From assembly GCA_963932145.1 (NCBI GenBank), contig OZ010582.1, positions 11,050,197 through 11,114,196 on the forward strand: a stretch of 64,000 nt of DNA. The letters are read 5' to 3'. Position numbers and translations under genes: made by a program. Below the pieces are notes generated by a model. It saw nothing but the letters and a program-made list of their open reading frames with translations, was not told the origin of the DNA and made no database searches. The stretch comes from Acanthosepion lycidas. Lineage: Eukaryota > Mollusca > Cephalopoda > Sepiida > Sepiidae. Shown piece by piece: positions 9,131-19,305 of this stretch; within the stretch, counting starts at the first letter, position 1, and each line of letters opens with the position of its first letter.

Positions 9131-10450
9131 TTCTTGGTTTGAAGATGGTCCGGATTTGTGCGGGAATCCTGGTCAGCTATCTGCGAGGCCTCAACCGGAG
9201 ACTGACTCTGGGAACTGCTGGGACTCGACTAAATTCTGCTCGTTGTGGCTTCGTTTATATGGGCGCCGACCAAAACCGGGGTGAGTTTGTCGGCGCCGGG
9301 GGGTTCCTCGATAATTCTAAATACATATCCACCTCTCTGGTTAGGAATTTCCACCTTTTTCCATTTTTGGGAACCTTTCCTCACTCCCACCTTCTCATCA
9401 TACTTCAGAGGGGCGTGAACTGCCCTCCCCACATCTTCGTGGCAACCTCTCTTACTCATCCTCCAGATGGACGGCAACAGCCTCCCTCGTGCATCACGTG
9501 ATCACCACTCGACCAATGCTGCCTTAGTCTGGCGTGGACGAATCTGCGGCTTTGTTTCAGGAAGAAATGAAATATTTTACTTAAAAAAAAAATTATCTTT
9601 TCCCTTTTCTTCCCCTTAATGGTTTATCATTTCTCCAGCCGCGAACGGGACAATATGACAATGGCGGTCATAACTCTTGTTCTACACGTGGTTTACATCA
9701 GGTATTTTATCGCTAATTATCAGAATGTGTGGTCTTCTTGACATGGTCTCAAAAAGGAACATCTCCAAAGTTCCAGTCGGTCTGTCGCCTCGAAGAAAGA
9801 AAACACATTCATTTCCTTCGGTACAAATTCCTGATAACAAAATTTTATTATCGCAAGCCAAGGATGTTCCGTGGGGGGTTTTTAATTTTTCATATCTGTC
9901 CAAGTCCTTTTTTAGTTGTCTGTTTTTCGTCACTTAACGAAATAAGATTTTCATTTGAATTTTTCTTTCCTTCTCTGGCCAGCCGGTCTGTAGTTGATAA
10001 TAAGATGTCTTCCCGTACCAATAGTTTGTTTTCATATCCTTAGATAACACAGCCGATGCCAAAACATATCTGATTCTTTCCTTCTTTCCCTCTCTTTTTA
10101 CTCAGAATTTCCCTGTCATTGTAATGACACTCTTTCGCCATTTGTTACTTATCAAAATATCCTTTTATCCATTGTCTCTTAGCTGTGTGTGTGTTCTTGC
10201 TTATCACTCACGATTCGGTTCTTAACCTCTCCTTTCCTTCTTTTCTTTCCTTTCCCTTTCTGCCTCGTTAAATGGTGCCACAATAGTTTGTGGTGTCACG
10301 GATCCTTTCTCAGCCACAGGACGATAAATAACAGCAATGAATATCCGGTTTGGCTGCCTTCAGTCTGGAAACGTAGCCTGTTACATCCGTGCCGCCTCGC
10401 GTCCATTACCATTCGCGCGGCTGTAGGTAAAATCATGCTCCCGATATGAA
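9131..10450 (-). other. unidentified segment with broken minus-strand frames
   Basis: This 1.3-kb block has distinctly more G+C than its neighbours. Minus-strand frames at 9229-9477 (82 codons; PSIWRMSKRGCHEDVGRAVH, EEPPGADKLTP) and 9682-9933 (83 codons; NRQLKKDLDRYEKLKTP, SGICTEGNECVFFLRGDR) look protein-like in composition but match nothing I can name. A plus-strand frame of 120 codons (9139-9501) overlaps the first. It could be a decayed retroelement or an exon-bearing host segment; the evidence does not decide. Confidence 0.3.
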
Positions 10451-10931
10451 TATCTTGCCATTGTTAACCGACACATTTCTCAGTTATCAGACTACTCCAC
10501 ATGCTAAAGGCTTGTCAGTTTATCAAGACATGGATTAATAACTCACCTATCTCCACCCTATGACCTAATTTTTCATTTTTCTTTTTTAGTTTAGATCTGA
10601 CATTTAATTGGTTAATCAAGACATGGATACAAGTTGTTTTTTTTTAAATTCTGATATTAGGACTCGCCATATATTATTTTTTTTTTGTTTTTCAAAGAGG
10701 TAACGATTTGTTTTCATATTTCCCAAATAAAACATTTTCTTTATATGTTATCTACCATCGCCTGAAGAGGAAGGATTATAGTTTCGGAACATGAAATTGT
10801 TTGTGTCGGGATGTAAATGTCTTCAGTGTAATCAGTTATAGTAAAAATATTTAAATAATAGTTTGCTCAGTATTGTATCAGCCACATTTTTTAAAAGTAA
10901 ATGCTTAGAACTTTGACATCCATTAAATATG
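10451..10931. other. non-coding stretch
   Basis: AT-rich with poly-T runs. At 10,752-10,790 CCTGAAGAGG ... TTTCGGAACATGAAATTG resembles the 3' hallmark of hammerhead-bearing repeats but lacks an intact core. Confidence 0.3.
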
Positions 10932-11000
10932 GCAGGTAGAACTAGAACAGACTACCCCAGTGTGGGAAATAAAGGGTTCAATTCGACATTCCAACAATCT
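10932..11000 (+). repeat. fragment of the 62.5-kb hammerhead repeat family
   Basis: GAACTAGAACAGACTACC...GAAATAAAGG...GACATTCCAAC aligns with the minus strand of 62,533-62,592 (GAACTAGAACAGTCTACC...GAAATAAAGG...GACATTCCAACC). It stops before the hammerhead-like portion. Confidence 0.6.
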
Positions 11001-11007
11001 GAATGGT

Positions 11008-11167
11008 GGAAAGGAAGAAAGAAAGAAAAAGCTGTCTAAATAAAGAAATGAGTAAAATTGCATGAGATTTAGAAAAAGAATGACAAATATAAAAAGAATA
11101 CATGATTAGTCGTCTGAGAATCTTTAAAAATGGTATATCAACCATGAGGTAATTCTGTAGTGGATTA

Positions 11168-11205
<38 letters not shown>

Positions 11206-11215
11206 GTGAACACAA
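11008..11215 (+). repeat. GATA-linked repeat unit, copy 1
   Basis: The segment from AAGCTGTCTAAATAAAGAAATGA through ATGGTATATCAACCATGAGG is repeated at 12,795-12,930 with few differences, and both run into GATA tracts (here 11,167-11,205), followed by GATGTGAACACAATGA. This shows a dispersed unit rather than a simple microsatellite. Confidence 0.75.
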
Positions 11216-11284
11216 TGAAATAGAAGGTAGGAGCGTACAACCTCTGAAATAAATATGAGGAAAATAGTAAATGTAAATCTTATA

Positions 11285-11405
11285 TATCTGGGTATATATA
11301 TATATATATATATATAATTATTTATTTAAAAATATGATTCCAACACGCTATCTATCTATCTATTAATCCACTCCAGAATTACCTCAGGGTTGATATATAT
11401 TTATG
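11285..11405 (-). repeat. (TA)n plus inverted GATA-linked unit fragment
   Basis: (TA)n at 11,291-11,316. Then TATC repeats at 11,349-11,363 followed by TATTAATCCACTCCAGAATTACCTCAGGGTTGATATA, the reverse complement of the unit end at 11,135-11,170. Confidence 0.6.
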
Positions 11406-11621
11406 CTCTACTTTTGTATCGAGCACTATTTTTTTAAAAATAATAAAAAAAAAATACTAAAGAACATTAGATTATTTACCTAAACAGTTCTTTCCTATTT
11501 TCTATATATTTTCACAGACACACACACATATATATGTATGTATAGTAAATATAAATAGTATATATATATATATACACTATTTATATTTACTATATCTACA
11601 TACAGTTTGTTATACACCCCC

Positions 11622-11687
<66 letters not shown>

Positions 11688-12450
11688 CAACTGACTTTAC
11701 TTTTCTTTGCTGTGTGTGCACGCGTGTGTGTGTGAGTGTGTGTGTGCACACACCCATGTATTGATACCTTCTTACTTATGGCTTTTTTTAAAATAGTTTT
11801 ATAATTATCGAATTAACTTCAGTTATTATCCTCGGATTTTTTTTTTATTATTTTGCTTCGATCAAATCCTACACATTTTTAAAATTCGCATTCTTTTCAT
11901 CGTGTCAGATATTATCTACACATATTAGTCCCCATTTTATTTTGCTGTTAACAATTTCACAAAACTACATTTCCATTGCGCCTTTTTCTTTCCATCTCTT
12001 TATACAGCCTCTCTCTCTATTTATATATATGTGTGTGTGTATGTGTCCGTGTTTACTAGTGCGTATGTGTGTGCGTGCGCGTGTGTCCATGCGCATTTGT
12101 GCGCGAATTCATATGAGCGCGAAAGCTTGTGTGAGTGAATGCATTTGCATGCCTGTTTGTGTCTGTGCGACCATTTGTTAACCTAGACAAACAGACAAAT
12201 CAAGAGATAAAAAACAAACACAGACACAAACACGCACGCATTCACGCTTTCTCCACCCCCCCACGACACACATGCACGCACACACAGACACACACATGCA
12301 TGCATGCACACACAGATACATAAAAACACGTAGAAAAGCAGGCAAATAATGAGAGAATGAAGGCGCTGCCTGTTGAAGACTAGCCAAAAATGAAATTCAA
12401 TCATGGTAGCAGCTATCCACTCACCTGCTTTACTCTCAATCCGTTTGATC
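11406..12450. repeat. microsatellite-rich region
   Basis: (TA)n at 11,561-11,574 and 11,626-11,682, CA/GT tracts at 11,519-11,530 and 11,711-11,752, GT/GC-rich 12,027-12,180 and CA-rich 12,215-12,325. An inverted pair ATAGTAAATATAAATAGT / ACTATTTATATTTACTAT at 11,543-11,594 brackets TATATA. ORFs here are simple-sequence products. Confidence 0.8.
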
Positions 12451-12461
12451 GATTATTGGAG

Positions 12462-12660
12462 CCAAGGTGGCCGTCGTGGTAGATTGGTCTCCCTGCTGCT
12501 TTCCTTTTCCAGATGAATATAGCGGGCTAAATCCATCCCTGGGGAGCCTTGTCGCTCGAATGTTGACAATGCCCTGGCCTCAAATATCTTTTAATACTAA
12601 CCCTGCCAGGTACTGCCAATACGACACGCAACAGGATTCTCTTAAACCTGAGACGAGAGA
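12462..12660 (+). repeat. possible tRNA-derived SINE relic
   Basis: GTGGTAGATTGGTCTCCCTGC resembles an A-box region; GGGCTAAATCCATCCCTGGGG may be a decayed T arm. The segment is GC-richer than its surroundings and ends in a GAA-rich tail (12,670-12,715), as SINEs often do. The 83-codon ORF over it has no domain. Confidence 0.35.
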
Positions 12661-12777
12661 AAGGCACGACGGAAGTAGAAGAAGAAGAAGAAGAAGAAAA
12701 AAAAGAGAAACTTACTAAAACAAAAGAGAGAACGAATCGAAAGTTATGTCTAGAAATACGGGGAAGGGAGAAAAATA

Positions 12778-12938
12778 GCGGAAAGGAAGAAATAAAAAAA
12801 AACTGTCTAAATAAAGAAATGATTAATATTGCATGAGATTTAGAGAAAGAATGACAAATATAAAAAGGATACATGATTTGTCGTCTGAGAATCTTTAAAA
12901 ATGGTATATCAACCATGAGGTAATTCTGGAAAAGTTTA

Positions 12939-12985
<47 letters not shown>

Positions 12986-13020
12986 CATACATACATACAT
13001 ACATAGATGTGAACACCATG
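12778..13020 (+). repeat. GATA-linked repeat unit, copy 2
   Basis: About 150 bp nearly identical to 11,008-11,170, then (GATA)n at 12,942-12,985, CATA repeats, and GATGTGAACACCATGAGATAG. The longer ORFs are LSIYLSIY products of the GATA tract. Confidence 0.75.
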
Positions 13021-13064
<44 letters not shown>

Positions 13065-13320
13065 GTGAAGCCAATGAGATAGATGCGAACAGAATAAGAA
13101 ACTGATATACCATTAAAAATAGTATATCAAACTTGAGGTAATTCTGGAAATGTCTAAGATAGATAGATAGATGTTAACACAATGAGATAGATAGAAAGCT
13201 AGCTAGCTAGCTAGCTAGATAGATAGACAGATGTGAACCCAATGAGATGTGAACAGAATTAGAAATTGATATACCATTAAAAATGGTATATCAACCGTGA
13301 GGTAATTCTGGAAATGTCTA

Positions 13321-13389
<69 letters not shown>

Positions 13390-13395
13390 CAGGGG
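13021..13395 (+). repeat. GATA-linked hairpin units, copies 3 and 4
   Basis: Two tandem units each carry GATGTGAACMMAATGAGATG, AACAGAATTAGAAAYTGATA, a hairpin (perfect at 13,268-13,292: GATATACCATT / AATGGTATATC around AAA), then GAGGTAATTCTGGAAATGTC and a GATA tract (13,021-13,063; 13,320-13,389). A GCTA tract lies at 13,197-13,218. Confidence 0.8.
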
Positions 13396-14230
13396 TGGTA
13401 AAATAGAAGATAGATAATGAACGAAAGTGTAAACTGTCTAGGGAGAGGTCAAAAGAAACTTGAAAAAGAAAAGCATACAAATAGAGTGGAAAAAATAGCC
13501 GTCACAAGTGAATAGAATAAACAAGATGGAAGAAACTACAAGCAAATAAAAGAGTTTAAATACCAAGATAGACTAAGTAAGGGGAAAGAAGAAACAAGAA
13601 ATAACAACAAACAGACAAATGATATGAAATAATAGAGTTGTTTAAGATAAAAACGAACAAAAAACCATCTTCATTATAACGAGAGAGTAAACGCAGAAGA
13701 AAGAGAGAAAATGCCTGCGACAGAAGGAATGAAATAAAGAAGTACAATAATATATACAGAAAATGTGTAAATCTAGAATGGTACTGTTTGAAAAGGGCAA
13801 TGACATTATAAAGATGTTAATCAGCCTGTTAGTTAAATGTAGAAAGAAGCATATAGAAATGGCACAGAGAAAATGTTATGGCAAAGAAAGAAAATGGGAA
13901 ACTAACCACCTGCCGTTGGGGAATCGTGTCAAGTGGTTATCTTCTATTATATATATGTTGTATCCCTTCATCATGTATGTGATAATGTCAGTCTATAATA
14001 CCCTATTATTTGAAGCACAATATATATTTGTCTCTTCGTTATCTCACCTGAATCTATCTTGCTTTAACTTTATACAGCGTTTTCGGAAAATCAATATGTA
14101 CTTATAAGTTCATTAATAATGGTTAAATAGAGAATACAGGAGAAACTATGAATGAAAATTATCAACAACGTTAAAAGCGACTCACGTTATTATCAATACA
14201 GACTCCCATACTACTTATTTTGTTTCTAAC
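13396..14230. other. purine-rich then AT-rich non-coding DNA
   Basis: 13,400-13,760 is A/G-rich. The 114-codon ORF at 13,763-14,107 has no recognisable domain. Nothing else is supported. Confidence 0.35.
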
Positions 14231-14234
14231 CACC

Positions 14235-14235
14235 G

Positions 14236-14283
<48 letters not shown>

Positions 14284-14371
14284 TAGACATTTCCAGAAAT
14301 ACGTCACAGTTGATATACCATTTTTAATGGTATATCAGTTTCTAATTCTGTTCACATCTCATTGGGTTCAC

Positions 14372-14418
<47 letters not shown>
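14235..14418 (-). repeat. GATA-linked hairpin unit, inverted copy 5
   Basis: (TATC)n at 14,235-14,283, then TATTAGACATTTCCAGAAAT, the hairpin GATATACCATT / AATGGTATATC (14,312-14,336), CTAATTCTGTTCACATCTCA, and (TATC)n to 14,418. It is the exact reverse order of copies 3 and 4. Its right edge touches the 3' end of transposase relic 2. Confidence 0.8.
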
Positions 14419-15325
14419 ATTAACTCGTTTTTAACAGGCCGAATGAACGCTATTATCGCTGCTTTCAAGTCATCAGGTGTTCACAGACGGTTTCGATACG
14501 CTGCAGTTTTTGCTGTTTCCCATAAATGAAAGTCCGATGGATTTACATATGACGAGCTTAGGGGATATACCTCTCTGAAAATAAAGCAGTCTGCGAAAAT
14601 TTTCTTTAAAATCTGTGAGATGTATGGGCAGTAGCACCTTCCTGTTGAAACCATGAGTGATTGATTCCTTGATTTGTCCTCTGACCGATCAGTGTGGGAA
14701 GAAACTCCGAGCGGTAATGGTCTCTGTTTATTCTGTTCATAAAGAAAAGGCCAAAAATACGACGTATAAAAATCGCAATCCTCACTCCAAACTTGAGTCC
14801 ATGTATGGGGTGTTTCAAGGAAAATGTGTAAATTAATGAAAGACCACAATCTTGTGTTGTGTGAATTAAACTAACGCAAGAGATGGAACCACGATTCGTC
14901 GGAAAAAATGCATCATCCAACATATTAACAGCATTTTCTTCGATAGACCGAATAACCCATTTGAAATGGCACAGTCACTTTTCCTGATCAGTTGCTTTCA
15001 ATTATTTTAATGCCATTATTTTGTATAGGGAGACTTTTAATTTTGTCTGAACAGTTCGAAGAAAAATATCTTCCTACTGCGTTAATTTTCAGAAGGTTTT
15101 TCTTGGATTCATACTGTCCGAAATATGCAAAGTTTTGTCCTCTGATAGATTTTCTGGGCTTGTTTCTTGAGGTCTATCAACAAGGCTACGAACTGCATTG
15201 CCATGTAGAACACATGCAACTGCAAATTTATCAGCAAAACGCTGTCGCAACAAATCTATGTATCGACCACCTTCTCGAAATGTGTTCCACGTGAAATATA
15301 CGTTCTTCAGTGGTTAAAATCATAT
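14415..15325 (-). pseudogene. mariner-superfamily transposase relic 2
   Basis: Minus strand, nearly full length but broken. The N-terminus reads ILTTEERIFHVEHISRRW (about 15,320-15,265), the conserved start of the TTEERIFLVEH transposase group; a frameshift follows, then RYIDLLRQRFADKF, HGNAVRSLVD, MLDDAFFPTNRGS (14,923-14,885), HGLKFGVRIAIF with FGLFFMNRINRDHYRSEFLP, the second-catalytic-Asp region HSWFQQEGATAHTSHRF (14,656-14,606, with QQE where QQD is usual), a further frameshift, YVNPSDFHLWETAKTAAYRN (third catalytic region) and TPDDLKAAIIAFIRPVKNEL at the end. Several stops, at least two frameshifts and loss of the catalytic Asp make it dead. Confidence 0.85.
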
Positions 15326-15344
15326 TGGGGTGAAATCTGCAGTA

Positions 15345-15510
15345 TAAAAATATGATCAGAAGTTTGGTCAGTAAATTTTCGAGCCCCCTCTTCATGCCCT
15401 CGTGGTAGTTTATGCATTGTTTTACTTTGTCCTTCCTGCCTTCCACCTGTTCTGCAAGTACCAACTTTTCTAATCCATCTTTCCTCATTGTCTTCCATAG
15501 AAAGTGCAAC
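15345..15510 (-). pseudogene. LINE ORF2 C-terminal fragment
   Basis: KTMRKDGLEKLVLAEQVEGR followed by KDKVKQ (15,499-15,420) matches the carboxy-terminal block of L1/RTE-like endonuclease-reverse transcriptases (typical form MRKEGLENL...GKRDRGKQR), also present at 42,100-42,180 in this window. Only this block survives. The relic lies directly upstream of, and in the same orientation as, transposase relic 2. Confidence 0.7.
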
Positions 15511-15640
15511 TGTCTCTTTCTGGGGTTATTTATAAGTGACCTTTTTTATTTGCATTTTCTTTAAACTTCACCAATGTTACATAGTAAAACCTAAAAACGG
15601 TTAATGATTAAATGTTAGGTCAAAGACACAGAGACGAGAA
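15511..15640. other. short AT-rich spacer
   Basis: Nothing recognisable. Confidence 0.3.
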
Positions 15641-16340
15641 GGAGAAAAATTAAGTAAAAAAAAGAGAGAAAGGAAGGTGTGACCAATAGATAGATAGAGG
15701 AAAGTATGTAAAAAGAAAGAGAAAGATATGATGATCTATGGTTAGAGAAACGCACACAGCGTAGAACGACAAAACCGAGTAAAATGAACAACTATAGCGC
15801 GAACAACAGAGAGAGAAGAAGAGGGAAGGATAAGGAATGCAACAGAGAGAAATCAAGAGAACTAGATATATGGAGAGTGATAGAGAGAGTGAAAATAGAA
15901 TGAAAAAAAAAAAGAAAGACATTGGTCTGTTGTTAGAGAAATCTAAAAACCTGACAAGGAATAAACTAGATAATTGAAAGAGTGAGAAATTGGTATAAAG
16001 GTATATAGTGGAAGCTTTATAAACTTTCTATCAATTTCCTTAAAGCGCCAGAGAAAAAGTGATGATGCGAGAGATAGGAATATAGAAAAAGAGAGGTATA
16101 AAGAGAGGGATGAACGTAAAGCGATAGAAAAATAGAGAGAAGGGAGTGTGTGAGAAATGGGCTCAGAAATGAAAAGGATAATAATGGAAGTATGTTAAGA
16201 AAGATAAAACGAAAAGAGGATAGAACAAGAGTAGAAAGTAAAGAGATAGAAATAATATATAGATGGAGAGGGAAATTGTAAAGTTTCACAGAGAGAAGGG
16301 TAGAGAAGCTGAATCAAGAAGAGAAAGAAAGAGGAAGTAA
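15641..16340. repeat. 700-bp polypurine-biased tract
   Basis: The plus strand is dominated by GA words (AGAGAGAA, GAAAGA, GATAGA) with few pyrimidines. ORFs on the minus strand are SLSLFF-type low-complexity products. Confidence 0.8.
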
Positions 16341-16975
16341 GTCTGATTGGTTTGATAAGTAAAAATTAACAGCTAATCTAAAAATGATCTATTTCTATTG
16401 TTAACTGTGACAAGAAATGACTTGTTAATTTAAATGCCCCCCCCCACCAAAAAAAAACGAAACTGCTCTTTTTTAATCGCCTGCGAGAAACCTTTTTCGC
16501 TTCCATCATCATGGCTGAAGCTAATCTCCAGGAAAGTAATCCATTGCGCTTTCTCGGGCTAAAATTTTCCGCTAATAAAAAGTGGACAGATTATTATTAA
16601 ATTAATTCCTAGATCTGCTGCTATGAAACTTCCTTCCATGTATCGTGCCAGACAATTTTTCTCGCCGGAATATATCAGATATTCATTAGTCTAACATTTG
16701 CCATTGCTTTAAATACTACTGCTGTATCTGGTATGGTGATGTTGCTATATATTTATTTATTCTAGATAAAAAAAAACAAAGGAGAGTCTGCAATGTTATT
16801 GGTCCTGGCATCTAGCCTTCAAACACATTCCTATAGATGTAATGTACCTTCCGAGTGTATTTTATGTAAATACTTTCATAGTATTTGTCCACATTTCATA
16901 TAGAGTACCGATACTTTAAGAAGAATAATAGATTGGCGCAAGGTCTCATCATTTACAGTTGAAATAATTATATTT
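16341..16975. other. non-coding stretch
   Basis: Includes a C9 run followed by ACC and A9 at 16,437-16,457. Otherwise single-copy-looking with no ORF of interest. Confidence 0.35.
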
Positions 16976-17232
16976 CACCGTAAGTTCTATGTTAACAGTT
17001 TCTTCTATCTCACTTCTCACTCATGGAATGCTCTTCCGGCTTTTTGCTTCCGAATCAATTTTGATCTTCAAAAACTTAAATGCAATGTCAATCGTTATCT
17101 ACTGTCTTCTTAACTCTTGTTCTTTATTCTTCTCTCTCTTTAATAGTATTTTCCTGTTCTATAATATTCAGTAACTCCTTGTGTCTTAGTAGCTTTACTG
17201 CCTTGCTTGGGGTGAAATGATAAAAAAATAAA
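16976..17232 (+). pseudogene. CR1/L2-like LINE 3' end (relic)
   Basis: The frame SHSWNALPAFCFRINFDLQK followed by LKCNVNRYLLSS resembles the final residues of CR1/jockey-type reverse transcriptases (VWNSLP...FK..L..H). Downstream, CTGCCTTGCTTGGGGTGAAATGATAAAAAAATAAAG is a 3'UTR with a terminal short repeat. The same tail occurs at 42,935-43,105 (AATCGTTATATTCTACC...TTGCCTTGCTTCGGTTGAAGGGATTAAAAAAAG). Confidence 0.65.
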
Positions 17233-17454
17233 GTCGGAATGATGAAGTGAAGGATATAACGCGAGTATCTCCACCTACAAGGAAGCAAGAAACGTACAAA
17301 GAAAGAAAGTGTTGTGACCACGTAAATATTGCCGTAGAACACATATAAACGTGTTCAGGATTTGTGTACCTCCCGGACGAAACTTTACCCTTCGGCAAAG
17401 CCTCGTCCGCGTTTCTCTTTGCTCCACGCAAAGAGTTCGATAGTTGAAAAATCT
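17233..17454. other. non-coding spacer
   Basis: Contains GC-rich words (CCTCCCGGACGAAAC, CCTCGTCCGCG) but no recognisable gene. It may be part of the segment repeated at 17,690-17,830. Confidence 0.3.
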
Positions 17455-17830
17455 GGCCTTCTCTCCTACTAATCTTATAGTAGGTGGAGTCCTAAGACTT
17501 TAGAGGGAGTATACCACAACACAAAAAAAACCTTCAGATAAAGAAACGTTCAAAGAAAGAAACGTACAAAGAAAAAACTTACAAAAAAGTGCTGTGGCCA
17601 AGTAAATAGTTAAAGAAATAACAAAAATCTTACAGATATATCATATATTAAGCAGTAAGTAAAACAGAAGGGTATTACACGACTAGTGAGTGCGTTTCGG
17701 TTGACCCAAAGTTCAATCCATTCGGTTGTTCCTCCAAGGCCTTCTCTCCTACAAATCTTATAGTAGGCGTAAGAGTCCAACATTGATTCTTTAGAGGGAG
17801 GCACCACAACAGAAAGAAACGTAGAAAGAA
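17455..17830 (+). repeat. direct repeat pair flanking the 16-bp array start
   Basis: GGCCTTCTCTCCTACTAATC...TTATAGTAGG...TTTAGAGGGAG...CCACAACA at 17,455-17,522 is repeated at 17,738-17,813 with a short insertion. Both copies run directly into GAAACGT(N) tandem sequence, so array and repeat are physically linked. Confidence 0.7.
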
Positions 17831-18443
17831 AGAAATATTCACAGAAAGAAACGTAGAAAGAAAGAAACGTGCAAAGAAAGAAACGTACAAATAAAGAAAT
17901 GTTCAAAGAAAGAAACGTAGAAAGAAAGAAACGTAGAAAGAAACAAACGAACTAACAAAGAAACGTCCAAAGAAAGAAAAGTTCAAAGAAAGAAACGTCA
18001 AACAAAGAAACGTTCAAAGAAAGAAACGTAGAAAGAAAGAAACGTAGAAAGAAATGTTCAAAGAAAGAAACGTTCAAAGAAAGAAACGTACAAAGAAAGA
18101 GACGTAGAAAGAAAGAAACGTACAAAGAAAGAAACGTAGAAAGAAATGTTCAAAGAAAAAAACGTTCAAAGAAAGAAACGTAGAAAGAAAGAAACGTAGA
18201 AAGAAATGTTCAAAGAAAGAAAGGTTCAAAGAAAGAAAGGTTCAAAGAAATGTTCAAAGAAAGAAACGTTCAAAGAAAGAAACGTTCAAAGAAAGAAATG
18301 TAGAAAGAAATGTTCAAACAAAGAAACGTTCAAAGAAAGAAATGTAGAAAGAAAGAAACGTTCAAAGAAACAAACGTAGAAAGAAACAAACGTACTAACA
18401 AAGAAACGTAGAAAGAAAGAAACGTAGAAAGAAAGAAACATAG
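17815..18443. repeat. 16-bp tandem array, left half
   Basis: Tandem GAAAGAAACGT(AG/TC)AAA units, mostly 16 bp with 12-bp variants; sparse units begin near 17,525. The plus strand is almost free of pyrimidines except at ACGT. The minus-strand ORFs (FLSFYVSFF) are by-products. Confidence 0.9.
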
Positions 18444-18790
18444 TTTTGTGGATTCCGCGTGAAAAATCGGTCTCCAATAAATGACAAACGCAAGTATTTA
18501 AGCTAAGAAATTAAATGTATTTACACAAAATACGAAAGGTAATGCTGTTAGTAAAATCCAGGAACGCCAGTTAGTAAAATCAAAGATCGGTATATACAGT
18601 CTTGAAGTAAACTTCCTTAGAGTCGGGCGTATTTGTAACTGACTTCTAACGTCAACTCAATCGCAGTGTCTATGTACTTTCCACTCTGTTTCTCTACCCT
18701 GTTCCTCCATCTGTTCCTCTGACTGACTGTGGCTATTTTATGGCAGCAAGACGAGTCCATTTATATCAGAATAGGGTGGACCCCATAACA
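18444..18790. mobile_element. 347-bp insertion, possible solo LTR
   Basis: Unrelated sequence interrupts the 16-bp array. It has TG...CA style ends: TGTGGATTCCGCG at 18,447 and GGACCCCATAACA at 18,778-18,790, or TGTTATGGGGTCC...GGAATCCACA on the minus strand. The flanks CATAG and CGTAG could be a 5-bp target duplication with one change, though the array itself contains CGTAG. A TATA-like GATATAAATGG lies near the minus-strand start. No coding sequence. Confidence 0.5.
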
Positions 18791-19305
18791 CGTAGAAAGA
18801 AAGAAACGTTCAAAGAAAGAAACGTAGAAAGAAAGAAACGTTCAAAGAAAGAAACGTACTAACAAAGAAACGTTCAAAGAAAGAAACGTTACAGGAAGAA
18901 ACGTAGATAGAAAGAAACGTAGAAAGAAATGTTCAAAGAAAGAAACGTACAAACAAAGAAACGTACAAAGAAAGAAACGTACAAAGAAATGTTCAAAGAA
19001 AGAAAAGTAGAAAGAAAGAAACGTTTAAGGAAAGAAACGTTCATAGAAAGAAAGAAGCGTAGAAAGAAAGAAACGTACTAACAAAGAAACGTTCAATGAA
19101 AGAAAGGTAGAAAGTAACGTAGAAAGAAAGAAACGTAGAAAGAAAGAAACGTTCAAAGAATGAAACGTAGAAAGAAAAGTTCAAAGAAAGAAACGTAGAA
19201 AGAAAGAAACGTTCAGAGAAAGAAACGTAGAAAGAAAGAAACGTTCAGAGAAAGAAACGTAGAAAGAAAGAAACGTAAAAAGAAATGTTCAAAGAAAGAA
19301 ACGTA
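18791..19305. repeat. 16-bp tandem array, right half
   Basis: Same GAAAGAAACGT(N) units as on the left of the insertion, ending near 19,305 where single-copy sequence starts. Confidence 0.9.

Noticed and set aside
10752-10790. Hammerhead-like CCTGAAGAGG...TTTCGGAAC
   Set aside because: The GAAA element is GGAA and no stem III or cleavage triplet follows. Too degraded to call.
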